Shown here in pieces: positions 14,001-29,000 of a stretch of DNA of 64,000 bases. This stretch comes from Notamacropus eugenii. Lineage: Eukaryota; Chordata; Mammalia; Diprotodontia; Macropodidae. The stretch spans positions 34,490,817 to 34,554,816 of the forward strand of contig NC_092875.1 in assembly GCF_028372415.1 (NCBI RefSeq), given 5' to 3'. The notes beneath the pieces were generated by a model, which did no database searches, had not been told where the DNA came from, and worked only from the letters and a program-made list of their open reading frames with translations. The position numbers and the translations under genes were made by a program. How positions within the stretch are numbered: position 1 is the first letter of the stretch; each line of letters begins with the position of its first letter.

Positions 14001-17000
14001 AAAATATTCAGACCACTCATCCAGTTAAGGGATTAGTCTATGCAACGATGCATGGATTCAGAGTCATGTTAGGCTGCAACATTTGAACACAAAGTTAAGA
14101 AAGAAGGTAAGCAAATGAGGAGGGCTAAAGAGCTGGAATCACAACAGTACTTCTCATTCTGGGCAGCCTTTCTCCTTTATGGAAGAACACTAGGCTTGGG
14201 CTGAGAAGGGAGTGCCAGAGAAGCGCTCCATCCAGAGAGGGCCTGGCTACCATCTTGGAGACACACTCTCATCCATGCTGCTCCCTTCATGAGAGGTCCA
14301 AATGGAGGCCCCTTTCATTGGGGCCTTTTCTTTCTCTTTCTCTAAATGAGCTCCTCATTTCTCATTGCCTGCACTGATGGAGGACTCCTTTGATGTTTCC
14401 ACCAAGCCCCTCTGCAGATCCCTTCCAGCCCATCCCTTCCTTTTTGGTTTTCTTCTGTATATCCTATTCCCAAATAGACTGGAAGCACCTTGAAGGCAGG
14501 AATTGACTTTGTTTTTGTACCTGTAGCTCCAGTGCTTGGTACAGAGGACATGCCTGATAAATCTTTATTGACAAAGCAAACTGTCTTGAAGTACATTGCC
14601 ACTATTCTACACAGGGTGTATTACAAGTCATACAGTCCAAGGTGGGTGAAGAAGAAAGGATGGCAGGAATTAAATAGGAGGTAAACAGATGGTCACAGCT
14701 AGTGCATGGATAATGGAACACTCCCCTCCCCCAGCTCTGCTGGAGAAGTCTAGCTACTCACAGACGACTGTGCCCTTACAGTAATGCTAACAGATGAAAC
14801 AGAAGGAATGAGATGCATAAATAACGTATGGCACCCTAAGTGATCGGAAATATCTCAAACATTTACCCTTGTATTTTGTTCAGTTTCTAAAGCATTTCTC
14901 TAGGATTCTAGCAGGGTGGCTGGGAGTATGCTGCCCTGAGGAATTACCTGAATTCCCTCTCCACGGCATGGGCAGAGGGAAGGAGTTTTCCTGGTGGCTT
15001 CTTCCTCAGGACCAAGTGGTGATTGGCCAACCGGATGGAATAAGTTGGATTGGACTGGCCATGGCTGAACTGCAGGACTTCCAACGGACCTGCAACCATA
15101 AAAGACAAAGGCAAAATTCAAAAGGGTGGTTGAAAAAAAGACAAAATATCCTTTCTCTCCAATTTTACCCCAGAAGAGACTATTTCCCACAGAGAAAAAA
15201 AAAAGGCATTTCTACATCCCACACTAGAAGGATGAAATCCCTACAGCACCCATTTAGGGTTGGTTAGGTAATAGAATAGGGGTGTAGCATACACCCAGAT
15301 CCCCTGAGATGGTGCCTCTCTATGAGTAGAGGCTGGAAGCTGTTTCTGGGAAATTGGAGATTGTGGACATTCTGTGTTGGCCAACCACGTGACTGGAAGC
15401 AGCCAGAATTGTTGGTGTGTGTAAAACTACCTGACTCAGGCTTTTGCTGCATTCACATCTGAGGAAAGAGGTGACTCCTTCATACTATGTATGATATGAG
15501 AGGGAAGGGCTTTAGGGCCCCCTCCCCATCCCACAATGTGCCTCAGTCTTTGTCCTTTCCTTCATTCTTTTCCATTCCGGGTGTAGAGAGTGGAGAATCT
15601 GCCCTGGGCCAGGTGCTTGAGCTATGGAGATCTAGGAGACCAGGAATCCAGACCAGGTATTGCAGCCAGCCCATCAGAAGCTAACAGGAAATCAGGGCTT
15701 TGGACGTAATGTTGGTGGGATTAAACTATATGCAGGAACTGAGCTAAGTAGTGAGCATAATTCTTCTCCCTCCTTGCTCCCCTCCACTCGGATACAGAGG
15801 TGGTGGTGGTAGGGATTGTGCCCTGGTGGTGATGGGCAAATGTTGAATGATTTTTCTTGCTACATCTTTGAAGTAAAAATCCCTTTGTAAAAACTACGAT
15901 GATGATAGGTAATTAAGTGGAACTAGAGTGCTAGTCAATGGGCCCCTAAAATGGGAGGGACAAACCCAATGGGGACTTGAGCTGAAGGCAGAGAAGAAGA
16001 GACCCCTCAACCTCTTCCTGATACTTGTGGGGACTCCAGGGAAACAGGATTGGCCCTTAGAGAGCAGGGCCAGAATCAAAACGGATTAGTGACCAGAGCC
16101 ATACTTAGAAGATCAGGCATCTGGGGCAGAAGCATGAAAGATACCCTAAAATCACCTTTAAAGGGAAACTGAATGAGAGAGCCAAGGAATGCCCAAGGTC
16201 TGGCCCCTCTGGACAAGAGTCCTGGACATTGAAGCTGGGAGGGAGCAAGGTAGGGCCTGGTTGGGAAGCTCACCTGGGATGTGGTTTCTCTGATGGAAGT
16301 AGGAGAGGCGGAGGACACCACTTGGTGGCCTTTGATTTTCATTAACTATTCTTGCTAACTGGGTGCTAAAGTCAGTTACTCAGACAGTTTTCAGACAAGG
16401 AAATCAAAGCTATTTATAGCCATATGAAAAAATGCTCTGATTTAGAGCTACTGATTAGAGGAATGCAAATTAAAGCAACTCTGAGGTACCACTTCCCAGT
16501 CATCAGATTAGCTAATAAGATGAAAAAAGGAAAACGATAGATCTTGGCGGGGATGTGGGAAAACTGGGACACTAATACACTGTTGGCAGAGTTGTAAACT
16601 GATGCAATTATTCTGGTGAGCAATTTGGAACTATGCCAAAAGGACTATCAAACTGTGTATACCCTTTGGTCCAGCAATATAGCTGCTAGGTCTATATCCT
16701 AAAGACATCAAAAAAGAGGGGGGAAGGACCTATTTGGACAAAAATATTTATAGCAGCTCTTTTTGTGGTGGATAAGAATTGGAAATGAAAAGGATGCCTG
16801 TCAGTTGGGAAATGGCTAAAGAAGCTGTGGTATATGACTGTGATGGAACATTATTGCACTATAAGAAATAACAAGAAGGATGACTTCAGAAAAATCTGGA
16901 CTTACCTGAACTGATGCAATGTAAAGTAAGCAGAACCAGGAGAATGTTGTATATAGTAACAGCAATATTGTAAGATGAAGAATTGTGAACAGATTAGCTG

Positions 17001-20000
17001 TTCTCATCAATACAATGATCCAAGACAATCCCAAAGAACTAATAATGAAGTACACTATCCACCTCCAGAGAAAGAACTGATACTGCCTAAATACAGACTG
17101 AAGTATGCCATTTTTCACTTTCTTCCTTTCATTCTTTTTTTATTTGAGTCTTTTTGTACAAAATTACTAATATGGAAATGTTTTACATGGTTATACATGT
17201 ATAATCTAAATTGATTGCTTTTGCTCTTGGGGTGGGGAGAAGGAAAGGAAGGAGAAAGGGAAAGAATTTGGAATTCAAAGCTTTTTAAAAAGTGTTAAAA
17301 AATTATTTTAACATGGAATTGAGGAAAAATGAAACATTATATTAAGAAAAAGAAAGAAAGAATGGGTTGGCCAAAAGAGGAGAAAAGTCAGTTGCTTCTT
17401 CTTGCTGAAGAACAACAGGTGTTGTCCACCCCTCCTAAGTTTCAGTGCCCTGGCCAATGCCACATTTGCCCTGCCCTAGTTATGGCCATGGCGAAGGGCA
17501 CTGTTTTGACACTTCCGTGATTTCTTTGATCATATTATAATTGTAGTATTGTATTACATCTCTCCTTGCTGCCCTTTTCCAAAGAAGGCAAGCTCATAGT
17601 TATATTCATCAGAAACAACCATTTCCCATATTGTTAAAAATAGAATGTTCTTGGCCTTCAGAAGAAAGAGTTGGTTTTTTTTACCCCATACCCTACCAAA
17701 CCACTTCTGACAAATGAGAGCCGAGAGGGGTAATTAAATAGTTTTGCTAATGGAGATAATGCCATTTCCCCTGTCAGTGAGTTAACCACAGTGACATCTT
17801 GGACCTAACTAGCAAACAGACTATGATCTGGTTTTTCCAGGCTGAAATCTGGACATTGGCCAGAAGGGCAGAGAATCAACAGAAACTCAGTGGTAAAGAA
17901 ATATAAGAAATGACTTCCCAAGGAACAAGGTAGGAAGCCAATGGTCTTTTCCAATGGTCCCAGGAACTCCGTCTGATTCATACATTCTTCCAGAATAGGA
18001 ATGCAAAAAATGAGAGGGAAGGTTTGTAGGATGCATAGGAAACTTGCTACAATTTGTAATCCTGCAAGGTTCAATTCACTTTCACAAAACAGACCATTAT
18101 TGTCCACATTAAAAATTCTTAAACTATAGACATACTTGGGGGTCTACCTGTCAAGACACCAGGAATTCTATGAATACAATTACAAAATATTTTTCACATA
18201 AAGAAAGACAGATCTAAAGAACTGGAGAAATATTAATTGCTCATGAGTAGGCTGTGCCTAATATAATTAAAATGACAACACTAGCTAAATTAATTTGCTA
18301 ATTCAATGCCAAACTACTTAAACCATCAAATAATTATTTTGAGCTAGAAAAATTAATCACAAAATTCATCTGGAGGAACAAAAGGTCAGGAATATCAAGA
18401 AAATAAATGAAAAAAAGGTGAAGTAAAGCAGTTTGGCAGATATGAAATTATTCTACAAAATGGTAATTATCAAAACAATCTGGTACTAGATGAAAAACAG
18501 AATGCTTGATTAATAAAATAAATTACACACACAATATACAGAAGCAAATGAACACAATAATTCAGTGTCTGATAAATCCAAAGATCCTATCTATTGGTAT
18601 AAGAACTCACTATTTAACAAAAACTGTTGGGAAAACTGGAAAAGCAATCTGGTAGAAACTAGGTATAGAGCAACAGCTCACAATATATGCCAAGATAAGC
18701 TCAAAATGGGTACATGATTTAGACATAAACGGTGATATAAGCAAATTAGGGCAGTATAGAAAAAAATTACCTATCAGATCTATGGCTAAGGAGAGTTCAT
18801 GAACCAACAAAAGACAGAGGTGCTCATGAAAAATAAAATGAATAATTTTGATTGCATTAAATTAAAAAGGCTTTGCACAAGCAAAACCAATGCAAACAAA
18901 ATTAGAAGGAAAGCAGGAAAGTGGGAGGAAAGTTTTAACAACAAATTTCCCTGATAAAAGTTTCATTTCTTGGCGGGGCAGAACTAAGATGGCAGAGTAG
19001 AAAGACAACCTGTAGAAGCTCTCCCCCAACAACCCATAAAAATACCGGTAAAAAATGACTCTAAACAAATTCTAGAGCAGCAGAAGTCACAAAATGACAG
19101 ACTGAAAATAATCTTTAGCCCAAGGCAGCCTGGAAAGCCCACAGGGAAGGTCTATCGGAGTGCAGCCCAGCCTTGGCCACACGATGTGGCAGGGACAGGA
19201 CTGGAGCAGGTTTCAGGGCACCACTGGCAGCAGCTGCAGTTCCCAGATCCCTCAACCCACAAATGCCAGAGACAGCTTCAAAGGTCAGTGAGAAAGCTCT
19301 TTCACCTAGGTGAGAAGGGAGCAGGGTCCTCCCCTAGCCCTGGTTCCAGGCATTCCAGAAGCAGCATCCATTTTTGGAGACCTCAGCCTAAAGACCCTGG
19401 GGGAATCGAGCAGCTGATCTGGATCTCAGCCCTGAGTGGCAGTCCTGGGGTGAGATGAAGCACTGGCTGGTGGAGCTGGTGGAGGCTCTGGAGAGGGAAT
19501 TCTACTCACAAACCAGAGTGTAGGCCAGGAGAGGAATAAACTCCTCTCCCTTGATTGTGCCACCTTGGAGGAACTGTGAACTTACAGGTCCCTAGGGTAT
19601 ACCCTTCTCTTGACAAAGGACTCAAAAGTCAAGTAACTAGCTGGGAAAATGCCCAAAAAAGGAAAAAAAATAAGACTATAGAAGGATACTTTCTTGGTGA
19701 ACAGGTATCTTCTTCCACTCTTTTGAAGGAAGAACAAGGCACACCAGCAGAGGAAGACATAAAAGTCAAGGTTATTCTGCATCCAAAACTTCCAAAATAA
19801 ATATGCAATGGTCTCAGGCCCTGGAAGAGCTCAGAAAGGATTTTGAAAATCAAGTAAGAGAGGGGGAGGAAAAATGGGGAAGAGAAATGAGAGCAATGCA
19901 AGAAAATATGAAAAGCGAGTCAACAGCTTGCTAAAGGAGACTCAAAAAATGCTGAAGAAAATAACACCTTTAAAAATAGACTAATTCAAATGGAAAAAGA

Positions 20001-23000
20001 GGCCCAAACAGCCCATGAGGAGAAGAATGCTTTCAAAAGCAGAATTAGCCAAATGGAAAAGGAGGTTCAAAAGCTCACTGAAGAAAACTGTTCTTTAAAA
20101 ATTAGAATGGAGCAAATGGAAGCTAAGACTTTATGAGAAACCAAGAAATTACAAAAGAAAGCCAAAAGAATAAAAAAATAGAAGACAATGTGAAATATCT
20201 CATTGGAAAAACAACTGAATAGAAAACAGATCTAGGAGAAACAATTTAAAAATTATGGGACTACCTGAAAGCCATGATCAAAAAAAGAGCCTAGACGTCA
20301 TCTTTCACGAAATTATCAAGGAAAACTGCCCTGATATTCTAGAACCAGAGGGTAAAATAAATACTGAAAGAATCCACCAATCACCCTCTGAAAGAGATCC
20401 GAAAAGAAAAACTCCTAGGAATATTGTAGCCAGACTCCAGAATTCCCAGCTCAAGGAGAAAATATTGCAAGCAGCCAGAAAGAAACAGTTCGAATATTGT
20501 GGAAATACAATCAGGATAACACAAAATCTAGCAGCTTCTATATTAAGGGATTGAAGGGCTTAGAATATGATATTCCAGAAATCAAAGGAACTAGGATTAA
20601 AATTAAGAATCACCTACCCAGCAAAATTGATTATAATACTTCAGGGGGAAAAAATAGTCATTCAATGAAATAAAGGACTTTCAAGCATTCTTGATGAAAA
20701 GACCTGAGCTGAATAGAAAATATGACTTTCAAACACAAGAATCAAGAGAATCATGAAACAGTAAACAAGAAAGAGAAATCATAAGGGACTTACTAAAGCT
20801 GAACTGTTTACATTCCTACATGGAAAGATAATATTTGTAACTTTTGAAACTTTTCTCAGTATTTGGGTAATTGGAGGGATTATATACATATAATATAGAC
20901 AGAGGGCACCAGGTGAGTTGAATAGGTAGGGATGATATTTAAAAAAACAAAATTAAGGGGTGAGAGAGGAATATATTGTGAAGAGAAAGGGAAAAATGGA
21001 ATGGGGCAAATTATCTCATAAAAGAGGCAAGAAAAAGCTTTTTCAATGGAGGGGAAACAGGGGGAAAAAGTGAAGCTCACTCTCATTACATTTGGCTTCA
21101 GGAGGGAATAATATGTACATTCAATTTGGTATGAAAATGTATCTTACACTACAGGAAAGTATAGGAGAAGGGAATAAATGGGCTATGGCGGGGATGATAG
21201 AAGGGAGGGCAAATGAGAGGAGGGAGTAATTGGAAGTAATCTCTTTAGGGGAGGGACAAGGTCTAAAGAGAGAATAGAATAAATAGGGGGCAGGATAGGA
21301 TGGAGGGAAATATAGTTAGTCTTTTACAACATGACTATTATGGAAGTCATTTGCAAAACTACACATATATAGCCTATACTGAATTGCTTGCCTTCTCAGT
21401 GGGGATGGGTGGGAAGGGAGGAAGGGAGAGAAGTTGGAATTCAAAGTATTAGAAACGAATGTTAAGAATTGTTTTTGCATGCAACTGGGAAATAAGAAAT
21501 ATAGATAATGGACTATAGAAATCTATCTTGCCCTACAAGAAAAGAGAGAAGATGGGGATAAGGGAAGGGAAGGGTGTGATAGAAGGGAGAGCAGATTAGG
21601 GTTAGGGGTAATCAGAATGCATGGTGTTTTCAGGTGAGGGAGGGGAGAGATGGGGAGAAAATTTGGAATTCAAAATCTCATAGAAATGAATGTTGAAAAC
21701 TAAAAATAAATAAATTTTTTTAAAAAAGTTTCATTTCTCAAATATGTAGAGAAGTGAGACAAATTTTTAAAAATGAGAGCCATTCCACAATTGATAAATG
21801 GCCAAAGTATACAAATAGGCAGTTTTCTGAAAAAATCAAAATTAGAGAAATGCAAATTAAAACAACTCTGAGGTACCAAATCACATTCCTCAGATTGAAT
21901 AACATGACAAAAGGAAAATGACAAATGTTGGAGGGAAAATGGAAAAATAAGGACAGTAATATATTGTTGGTGGAGTTGTGAACTAATCCAAGCATTCTGG
22001 AGAACAATTTGGAACCATGGCCAAAGGGCTATAAAACTTTAGATTCTTTGACCCAGACATATCACTACTAGGTTTGTATTCCAAAGAGATTAAAAATAAA
22101 TAAATAAATAAATGGAATGAATAAATATATAAAAGGCCAGAGAGAACTGAAAAACTCTGGGTGCAAAGTGAAGTATAATTTTCTCATTTTCTTTACTTTT
22201 ATTGCTTTTTTTCTAAACTCTGGCTAATGTAGAAATGTTTTGCATGATTTCACATGTATAACTGATAAGGGGGTAAAAGCAGGGATGAGAAGAAAGGAGA
22301 GAATTTGGAACTCCAAATTTGAAAAGAAAAGAATATTAAAAATAAATAATAAATGTTAACATTTAAAAAAGGAAGAGAACTCATATGTACAAAAATATTT
22401 TATAACATCTCATTTTCTGGTGTTAAAGAATTGGAAACTGAGGGGATGCCCATCACTTACATAATAGCTGAACAAGTTGTGGTATATGAATGTAATGGAA
22501 CACTATTGTGCTATAAGAAATGATGAGCAGGATAGTTTCACTTATATGAACTGATACAAAGTGAAAGGAGCAGAATCAGGACAACACTGTACACAGTAAC
22601 AGCAATGTTGGAATGATGATCAACTGGAGGTGGTGCCAAGGTGGCAGAGAAAAGGCAGGACTCACCTAAACTCTCCCAATGTTACTTTGAAAAAACTTTA
22701 AATAACACCTAAAAATTAATCATGGGGCAGCAGAACCAACAAAAAGATAGGATGAAACAAATTTCCAGTCCAAGACAACTTAGAAAGTCAACAGAAAAGG
22801 TCTATCACATAGGAGACAGAATAGAGTGCAGTCCAGTGCACACTTTAGCAGGATAGCAGCAAGCCTTGGGGGCAACTGAATTGGCAACAGCAACTTAAAG
22901 AGCTCTTGGCCCACAGTTGGCAAGGGGGTCAGAAAACTGGTCAGAAAAAGATTAGAGAGGTTCCTTTGCTGGCCCTGAGTGCAGGATCCAGTTGCTTTGC

Positions 23001-26000
23001 CCATACGTAGATTTGGATCACGGTTCTGGGGCATAGTCCCAGGGCAAGAAGAAGCACTAGCACACCGCAGCCTATAGCCACAGAGGAGTAGAGACCGTGG
23101 TCACAGTTGTAGGGTAGAAAAAAGTACTTATGGTTGCTCATAGACCAGAAGATAGGCCAGGAGAATGGTGACTACACCTTTCCTTTGATCACATCACCCT
23201 GGAAGAGCTGGAAACTTACAGGTGCCAGAATTAGCTCTGAAAATAGCAGAACAAAAAAACTAAAGCCTGGGACTGTACCTCTTCCACCCCTGGAACAGAG
23301 GCAATGTCAACATAAAGTCAAGGAATAGGCTGGAAAAATGATCAAACAACAATAACCAAAAAGGAACATGATCGTAGAAAGTTACTATGGTGACAGGAAA
23401 GATTCAAACAAATTCAGAAGAGAACAATAATGTCAAAATGTTTATAAGCAAAGCTTCAAAGAAAATTGTGAATTGGAGTCAGGCCCAAAAAGAATTTGTG
23501 AAAGAGATCAAAAAAGATTTTAAAGTTCAAAGAGAGGTAGAAAAAAATTAGGAAAAGAAATGAGAGTGGTGCAAGAGAATCACAAAAAAAAAAGTCAACA
23601 GCTTGGTAAAGGAAGCACAAAAAAGGGAAAAAGATGTTCAAAAGCTCATTGAAGAAAATTCCTTAAAAATTAGAATTGGGCAAGTGGAAGCTAATGACTC
23701 CATCAAACATCAACAAACAAAATCAAAAGAATGAGAAAACAGAAAATATGAAATCTCTGATTGGAAAAACAACTAACCTGGAAAATAGATAGTGGGAGAT
23801 AATTTGAGAATTCTTGGAAAGCCTGAAAGCCATGGTCAAAAAAAGGGCCTAGACATCACATTGCAAGAAAACATTAAAGAAAACTGCCCTGATATCCTAG
23901 AACCAGAGGATACAATCGAAATTGAAAGAATATACCAATTACCTCTCAAAATGAAAACTACCAGGAATATTATAGCCAAATTCCAGAGTTTCCAGGTCAA
24001 GGAGAAAATATTGCAAGCAGCCAGAAAAAAACAATTCAAATATCCTGGAACCACAGTTAGGATAATGCAGGATTTGGCAGCTTCTACATTAAAGGATCAG
24101 ACAACTTGGAATATGATATTCCAGAGGGGGAAAGATCTAGGATTACAACAAAGAATCACCCAAAGCTGAGTCTCAGGAGGAAAAATGGATATTTAATGAA
24201 AACAAAGGACTTTCAAGCATTCCTGATGAAAAGACCAGAGCTGAAAAAAAAAATTGACTTTCAAATACAAAACTACTATAAAAGGTAAACAGGAAAAAGA
24301 TATCATAAGGGATTCAATAAGGTTAAACTGTTTACATTCCTCTATGGGAAGAGGATACTTCTAACTCCTAAGCACTTTATCATTATTAGGGCAGTTAGAA
24401 GGAGTAGACCGAGGGCACAGGTATAAGTTGACTATGATAGGATAATAACAAAAAAAACAAAGTTAAGGGATGAGAAAAGTGATATAATGGGAGAAGGGGG
24501 AAGGGAGAGTTAGAATGGGGTAAATTATCTCACATAAAAGAGGCATGAAGGAGTTTTACAGTGGAGGAGAAGATGGGGGTGGGGGTGGTGGACAATGCTT
24601 GAACCTTACTCTCATTGAACTGGATGAAAGAGGGAATAACATACATTCAGTTGGGTATAAAAATCTTTCTTACCCTACAGGGGAGTATTATAGAAAGGAA
24701 GGGAACTGATAGAAGGGAAGATAAATTGGTGGAGGTGGTGATCAGAAAAAAACGCCTTTGAGAAGGAACAGGGTAAAAGGGGAGGAGGAGGGAGAAAGAG
24801 AGAGAGACAAAGAGAAAGAAAGGAGGGAGGAGAGAGAGAGAGAAGGATAAAGAGGAGAAAATCAGAAGGAGAGAAATACACAGTTAGCGATCATAACCAT
24901 GAATGTGAATGGGATGAACTCACCCATAAAATGGAAGCAGATAGCAGAGTGGATTAAAAACCAGAAGCTGACAATATGTTATCTATAAGAAATACGTTTC
25001 AAACAGAGAGACACACAGAGTAAAATTAAGTAGCTAGAGCAGAATCTATTATGCTTCAGCTAATATAGAAAAAGCAGGATAGCAATCATGACCTCAGACA
25101 AAGCAAAAGTAAAAATAGACCTAATTAAAAGAGATAAGCAAGAAAACTACATCTTGCTAAAAGGTACCATACTCAATCAAATAATCTCAATACTCAACAT
25201 AAGTGCACCAAATGGTATAGAATCAAATTCTTAAAGTAAAAATTAAATGAGTTACAGGAGGAAATAGTGAAACTATGCTAATGGGGGATCTCAATTTTCT
25301 CTTCTCAGAATCAGATAAATTTAATAAAAAAATAAATAAATAAGGCAGAACTTAAGGAGATGAAAATAATTTTAGAAAAGTCAGATATAATAGACCTCTG
25401 GAAAAAAAACTGAATGGAAACAGAAAGGAATATACCTTTTTTTCAGCAGTACATGGAACCCACCTAAACGTAAATTGACTATGTATTACTTCACAACCAG
25501 CTGCAGAAAAGCAGAATTATTAAATGCATCCTTTTCAGATCATGATGCAATAAAAATTATATTCAATAATGGACCATGGAAGGGTAGATTAAAAATTAAT
25601 TGGAAACTAATGATGATCAGCTGTGAGACTTATCTACTTCAATAAATACAACAATCCATGATAATTCCAAAGGACTCATGATGAAAAATGCTATCCATCT
25701 CCAGGGAGACAACTGATGAACAGTGAGTACAGATTGAAGGATAATTTTTTTACTTTATTTTTCCTGGTGTTTTTTTTTGTCTGTTTTCTTTTGCAACATG
25801 ACTAACATCAAAATATGTTTATGTGACCACAAGAATATTATGTATTGTATATCTTTTCTTCTCAATGGGTGGGGAAGGGAATAGAGGGAAGGAAAAAATT
25901 TGGAACTGAAATTTTTTTTAATTTAAAATTTTAAAAAATGTTTAAAATTCCCTAAGAATTCATGGGAATCAGACTTTCTATAAACAAAGTACCTGTCTCT

Positions 26001-29000
26001 CCTAAATAACTTTTTTTTTTTACTGACTCCTTTCGTTTTTATATCCCAGTCATTTCTGGATATATCTCCTCCTCTCTCCCTCTATAAACACACACATACA
26101 CACATAGCTTCATTCCACCTTTGAAGACAGAAAAACAATTAAGCAAAACCAACCAACTCAGAAAGAGCAATTGACAGGGTATGCAGCATCCTGCTCCCTC
26201 ATCCCCAATCTTCCTTCAAAAGGAGCAAGGGATGTTTCATCATCTTTTCAACTCAACAACCTTTAGACACATGCACTAATATTCACAACCTCTCAGAGCC
26301 ATGTCTGGAGACACAGGATTACAAAGGAGTTTGCTAACTCTCCCCTGAAAGAATGGAGAGCTTGCTTTTATCTGAGCCCCTAGGCCCACCACTGGCTTTT
26401 CCTATGCCTGTTATACTTCATTTGGCCTTTAAACCCCTAGACCAATGCCAGACACAAGATGAGAGATGGACCTGTTAAGAAAACAGGTCTTCAAACACAA
26501 TACTAGAATGTAAGATACCTGCTGCTTGACTTCCTAGAAGGTTTCTGAGGTATTTCTCTAGGGAATCTCTTGGAATTTCCATTGTCTTCCTCACAGGGCA
26601 GGTGTTTGGAACAGTCTTCAGCAAAGGAAAACCCAGGAAGGTTTCTAGCTCTTTTAAGGCATTTTCTGCATCAATGACCTGTGTTAAAAAAAAAAAAAAA
26701 GACTTTAGCATTTACCAACCATCAACCCTAACCCTGTTCCTGCCAGCCATTCTGTAAGTTCTAGATAATGGTTTTTTTTCGAAGGTAAAAGGCACACATT
26801 CAACTGAGGCAAAGGAACAGACAGACTTCCCACTTCCAATAAGCCTCTAATTGTACACAGTGGGTCCAGAAAAGACAACACTTCCTAGCACTGAGAGGTC
26901 ACAAAGGAGGATGCTTCTGATTTCTGCTCAGAGCGTCCCCTGTTGTGGCTGTCAGATGACAAAGCAAGGACTCATGGGTTTTCTTCTCAACACATCAGAG
27001 CTCAAAGGGGACATCAGGGGCCATCTAGTATGGCCCACACAAGACAAGGAACTCCCTACAGGGAGTGACCCAGCCTCTACAGGAAGAAGGGAACCCACTC
27101 TGTGGGCTCAGGCAACTGGTTCCATGTCTCAAAGGTGACGGAGATATCATGACTCAATTAGGCCCTTTGTGCTTTTTCCTTACTCCTTGTTCTACCCTCT
27201 GAGATAAAGCTGAATACATCAGATTCTTCCTCATGCAAGACTGGAGATGCAAGAGAGTTACCATGACCCCTCTGAGTCTCCTCTTCTCCAGAATAAGCAT
27301 CCCAAGGGCCTTCAAACAATTCTCATGTGTCATGGGCGCAAGGTCCCTCTGGACTTTGAATTCTCTGCAGCTACTCAATGTCTGTCCTAGAGTGTGATGC
27401 CCAGAACTAAACATGGCATACCCCAAAGTGGCACAAGCAGGGCAGAGGACAGCAGAAGGCATTCTCCTTTGTGACCACACATCACACTGCCGACCACCAA
27501 CCTCCAATCAAACCATCAGACTTTGTTCTGCCGTCTTGTGCCTCTTCCACTGGTCCTTGGGAAGCTGTGAGACTTAAAAGTGACTCTTCCTATGATTTTC
27601 TCAAATTACCCTCTAAGGGGGAGTGGGATTTGGAGTCAGCAAGACCAGAGTTCAAATCTTACCTCAAGACACTTATTTGCTGTTGTAACCCTGGGCTACC
27701 CCATAACCCTGTCTGCCTCGGTTTATAAAACAGGGGGAATACTAATTACCTCACAGGGTTGTCATAAGGCTCAAATGAGATATTTGTAAAGCCCTTAGCT
27801 AGTGCCTAGAACATAAGTAGGTGCTTAATAATGCTTGTTCCCTTCTCTTCGTCCCTTCCCTAGCTGCCTCTGAATGACTCACCTCACCTCTCATGCTTAG
27901 TTTCCTCATCTGTAAGATGGGGATAACACCAGCACTCACCTTACAGGGTTGTTGTGAGGCTCAAGTGAGAGAACATGTATAAAGTGCTTTGTAAACCTTA
28001 AAATGCCCTAGAAATGCCAGGTGCTGTTGTTATTTGCTATTATATAGTATATCCAATCATATATTATGCATCTAATTATATATAATATCATATTATATAT
28101 TATGAAATGCACAGAAGGTCTGCCCAGCACCTCTAACAGTACCTAGCACATACACAGTGGGTGTTTAATAAATGCTCATTGGCTGATTGATTCTATACCT
28201 TTATAGTGTGAATACCAAGCTGGGCAGCTGCTTTTAAATTATGTCCGAGGTCGTCAAGAAAGATGGATTCTGCAGGCTCCACCTGCAGCCGCTGCAAGCA
28301 TATTTTATAAATACGGGGGTCCGGCTTGCAGATCCCTTCAAGACAGGATTCAACAACCTAAAAGGGACATGGGAGACACAGATAAACATTCAGAAAACCA
28401 GCCATGTGGCTCTTCACCATGAAGATTAGCACATTTGCTGAAATGGAGACAATTTTTGTACAATGTGACAGACAAGGCCCGCTTAGGCTGAAGGATTTGG
28501 GAACACTGAGCTATACTCCTATGAAACCCCCAAGCTGAGCAGGGTTTCTTCCTAGCTAACAGCTCTCAATAACCCCTGTTATTAGGAGAAACCATCAGAA
28601 AGGAGACCCACGATGTGCCAGGGGCCCACTTTTGTCTCAAAAGGCCCCAAATGAATGACCTGTTCCATTGTGTTGCTTGCTAAGTGCTCTTGGAACTGTA
28701 GAATTATGGTGACAGGAAAGACACCCAGGGCCCAGAGGTACAGGCCTTGGAGACAAGGTTAGAAACCATAATTAGGGTTTCTCCCTCATAGTCTGCTGTG
28801 ATCCTGAGCTACTGGAGTGAACCTCATTAAGAGTCCCAGAGAAATGGTAGGGCAGAGTAACAAACAAGGTATAGGAGGTTTGGCCTTCCAATGCTCCACC
28901 TGCAGCAGAGAGAAGCACCGATTTCCCCCAAAATGCCTGCTGGGCATGCTGCCCCTCACCTGGTTTGCTTGAATGGGACCAAATGAAGTCTTCGGATGGC

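Larger units (their letters stand above)
18110..25965 (+). mobile_element. Host L1 (ORF2 3' half plus 3' UTR), carrying three nested L1-family insertions
   Basis: The host L1 is visible in four pieces that are collinear once the inserts are removed: 18110-18970, 21724-22090, 22371-22624 and 25605-25965. The first piece encodes the segment after the RT domain. The next two hold the C-terminal GAAATGCAAATTAAAACAAC...GGATGCCCATCACTTACATA segment. The last holds the 3' UTR (CAATCCATGATAATTCCAAA to the terminal A/T run). All pieces and inserts lie in the same plus orientation, antisense to ACAD10. The frame is broken. Confidence 0.88.
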
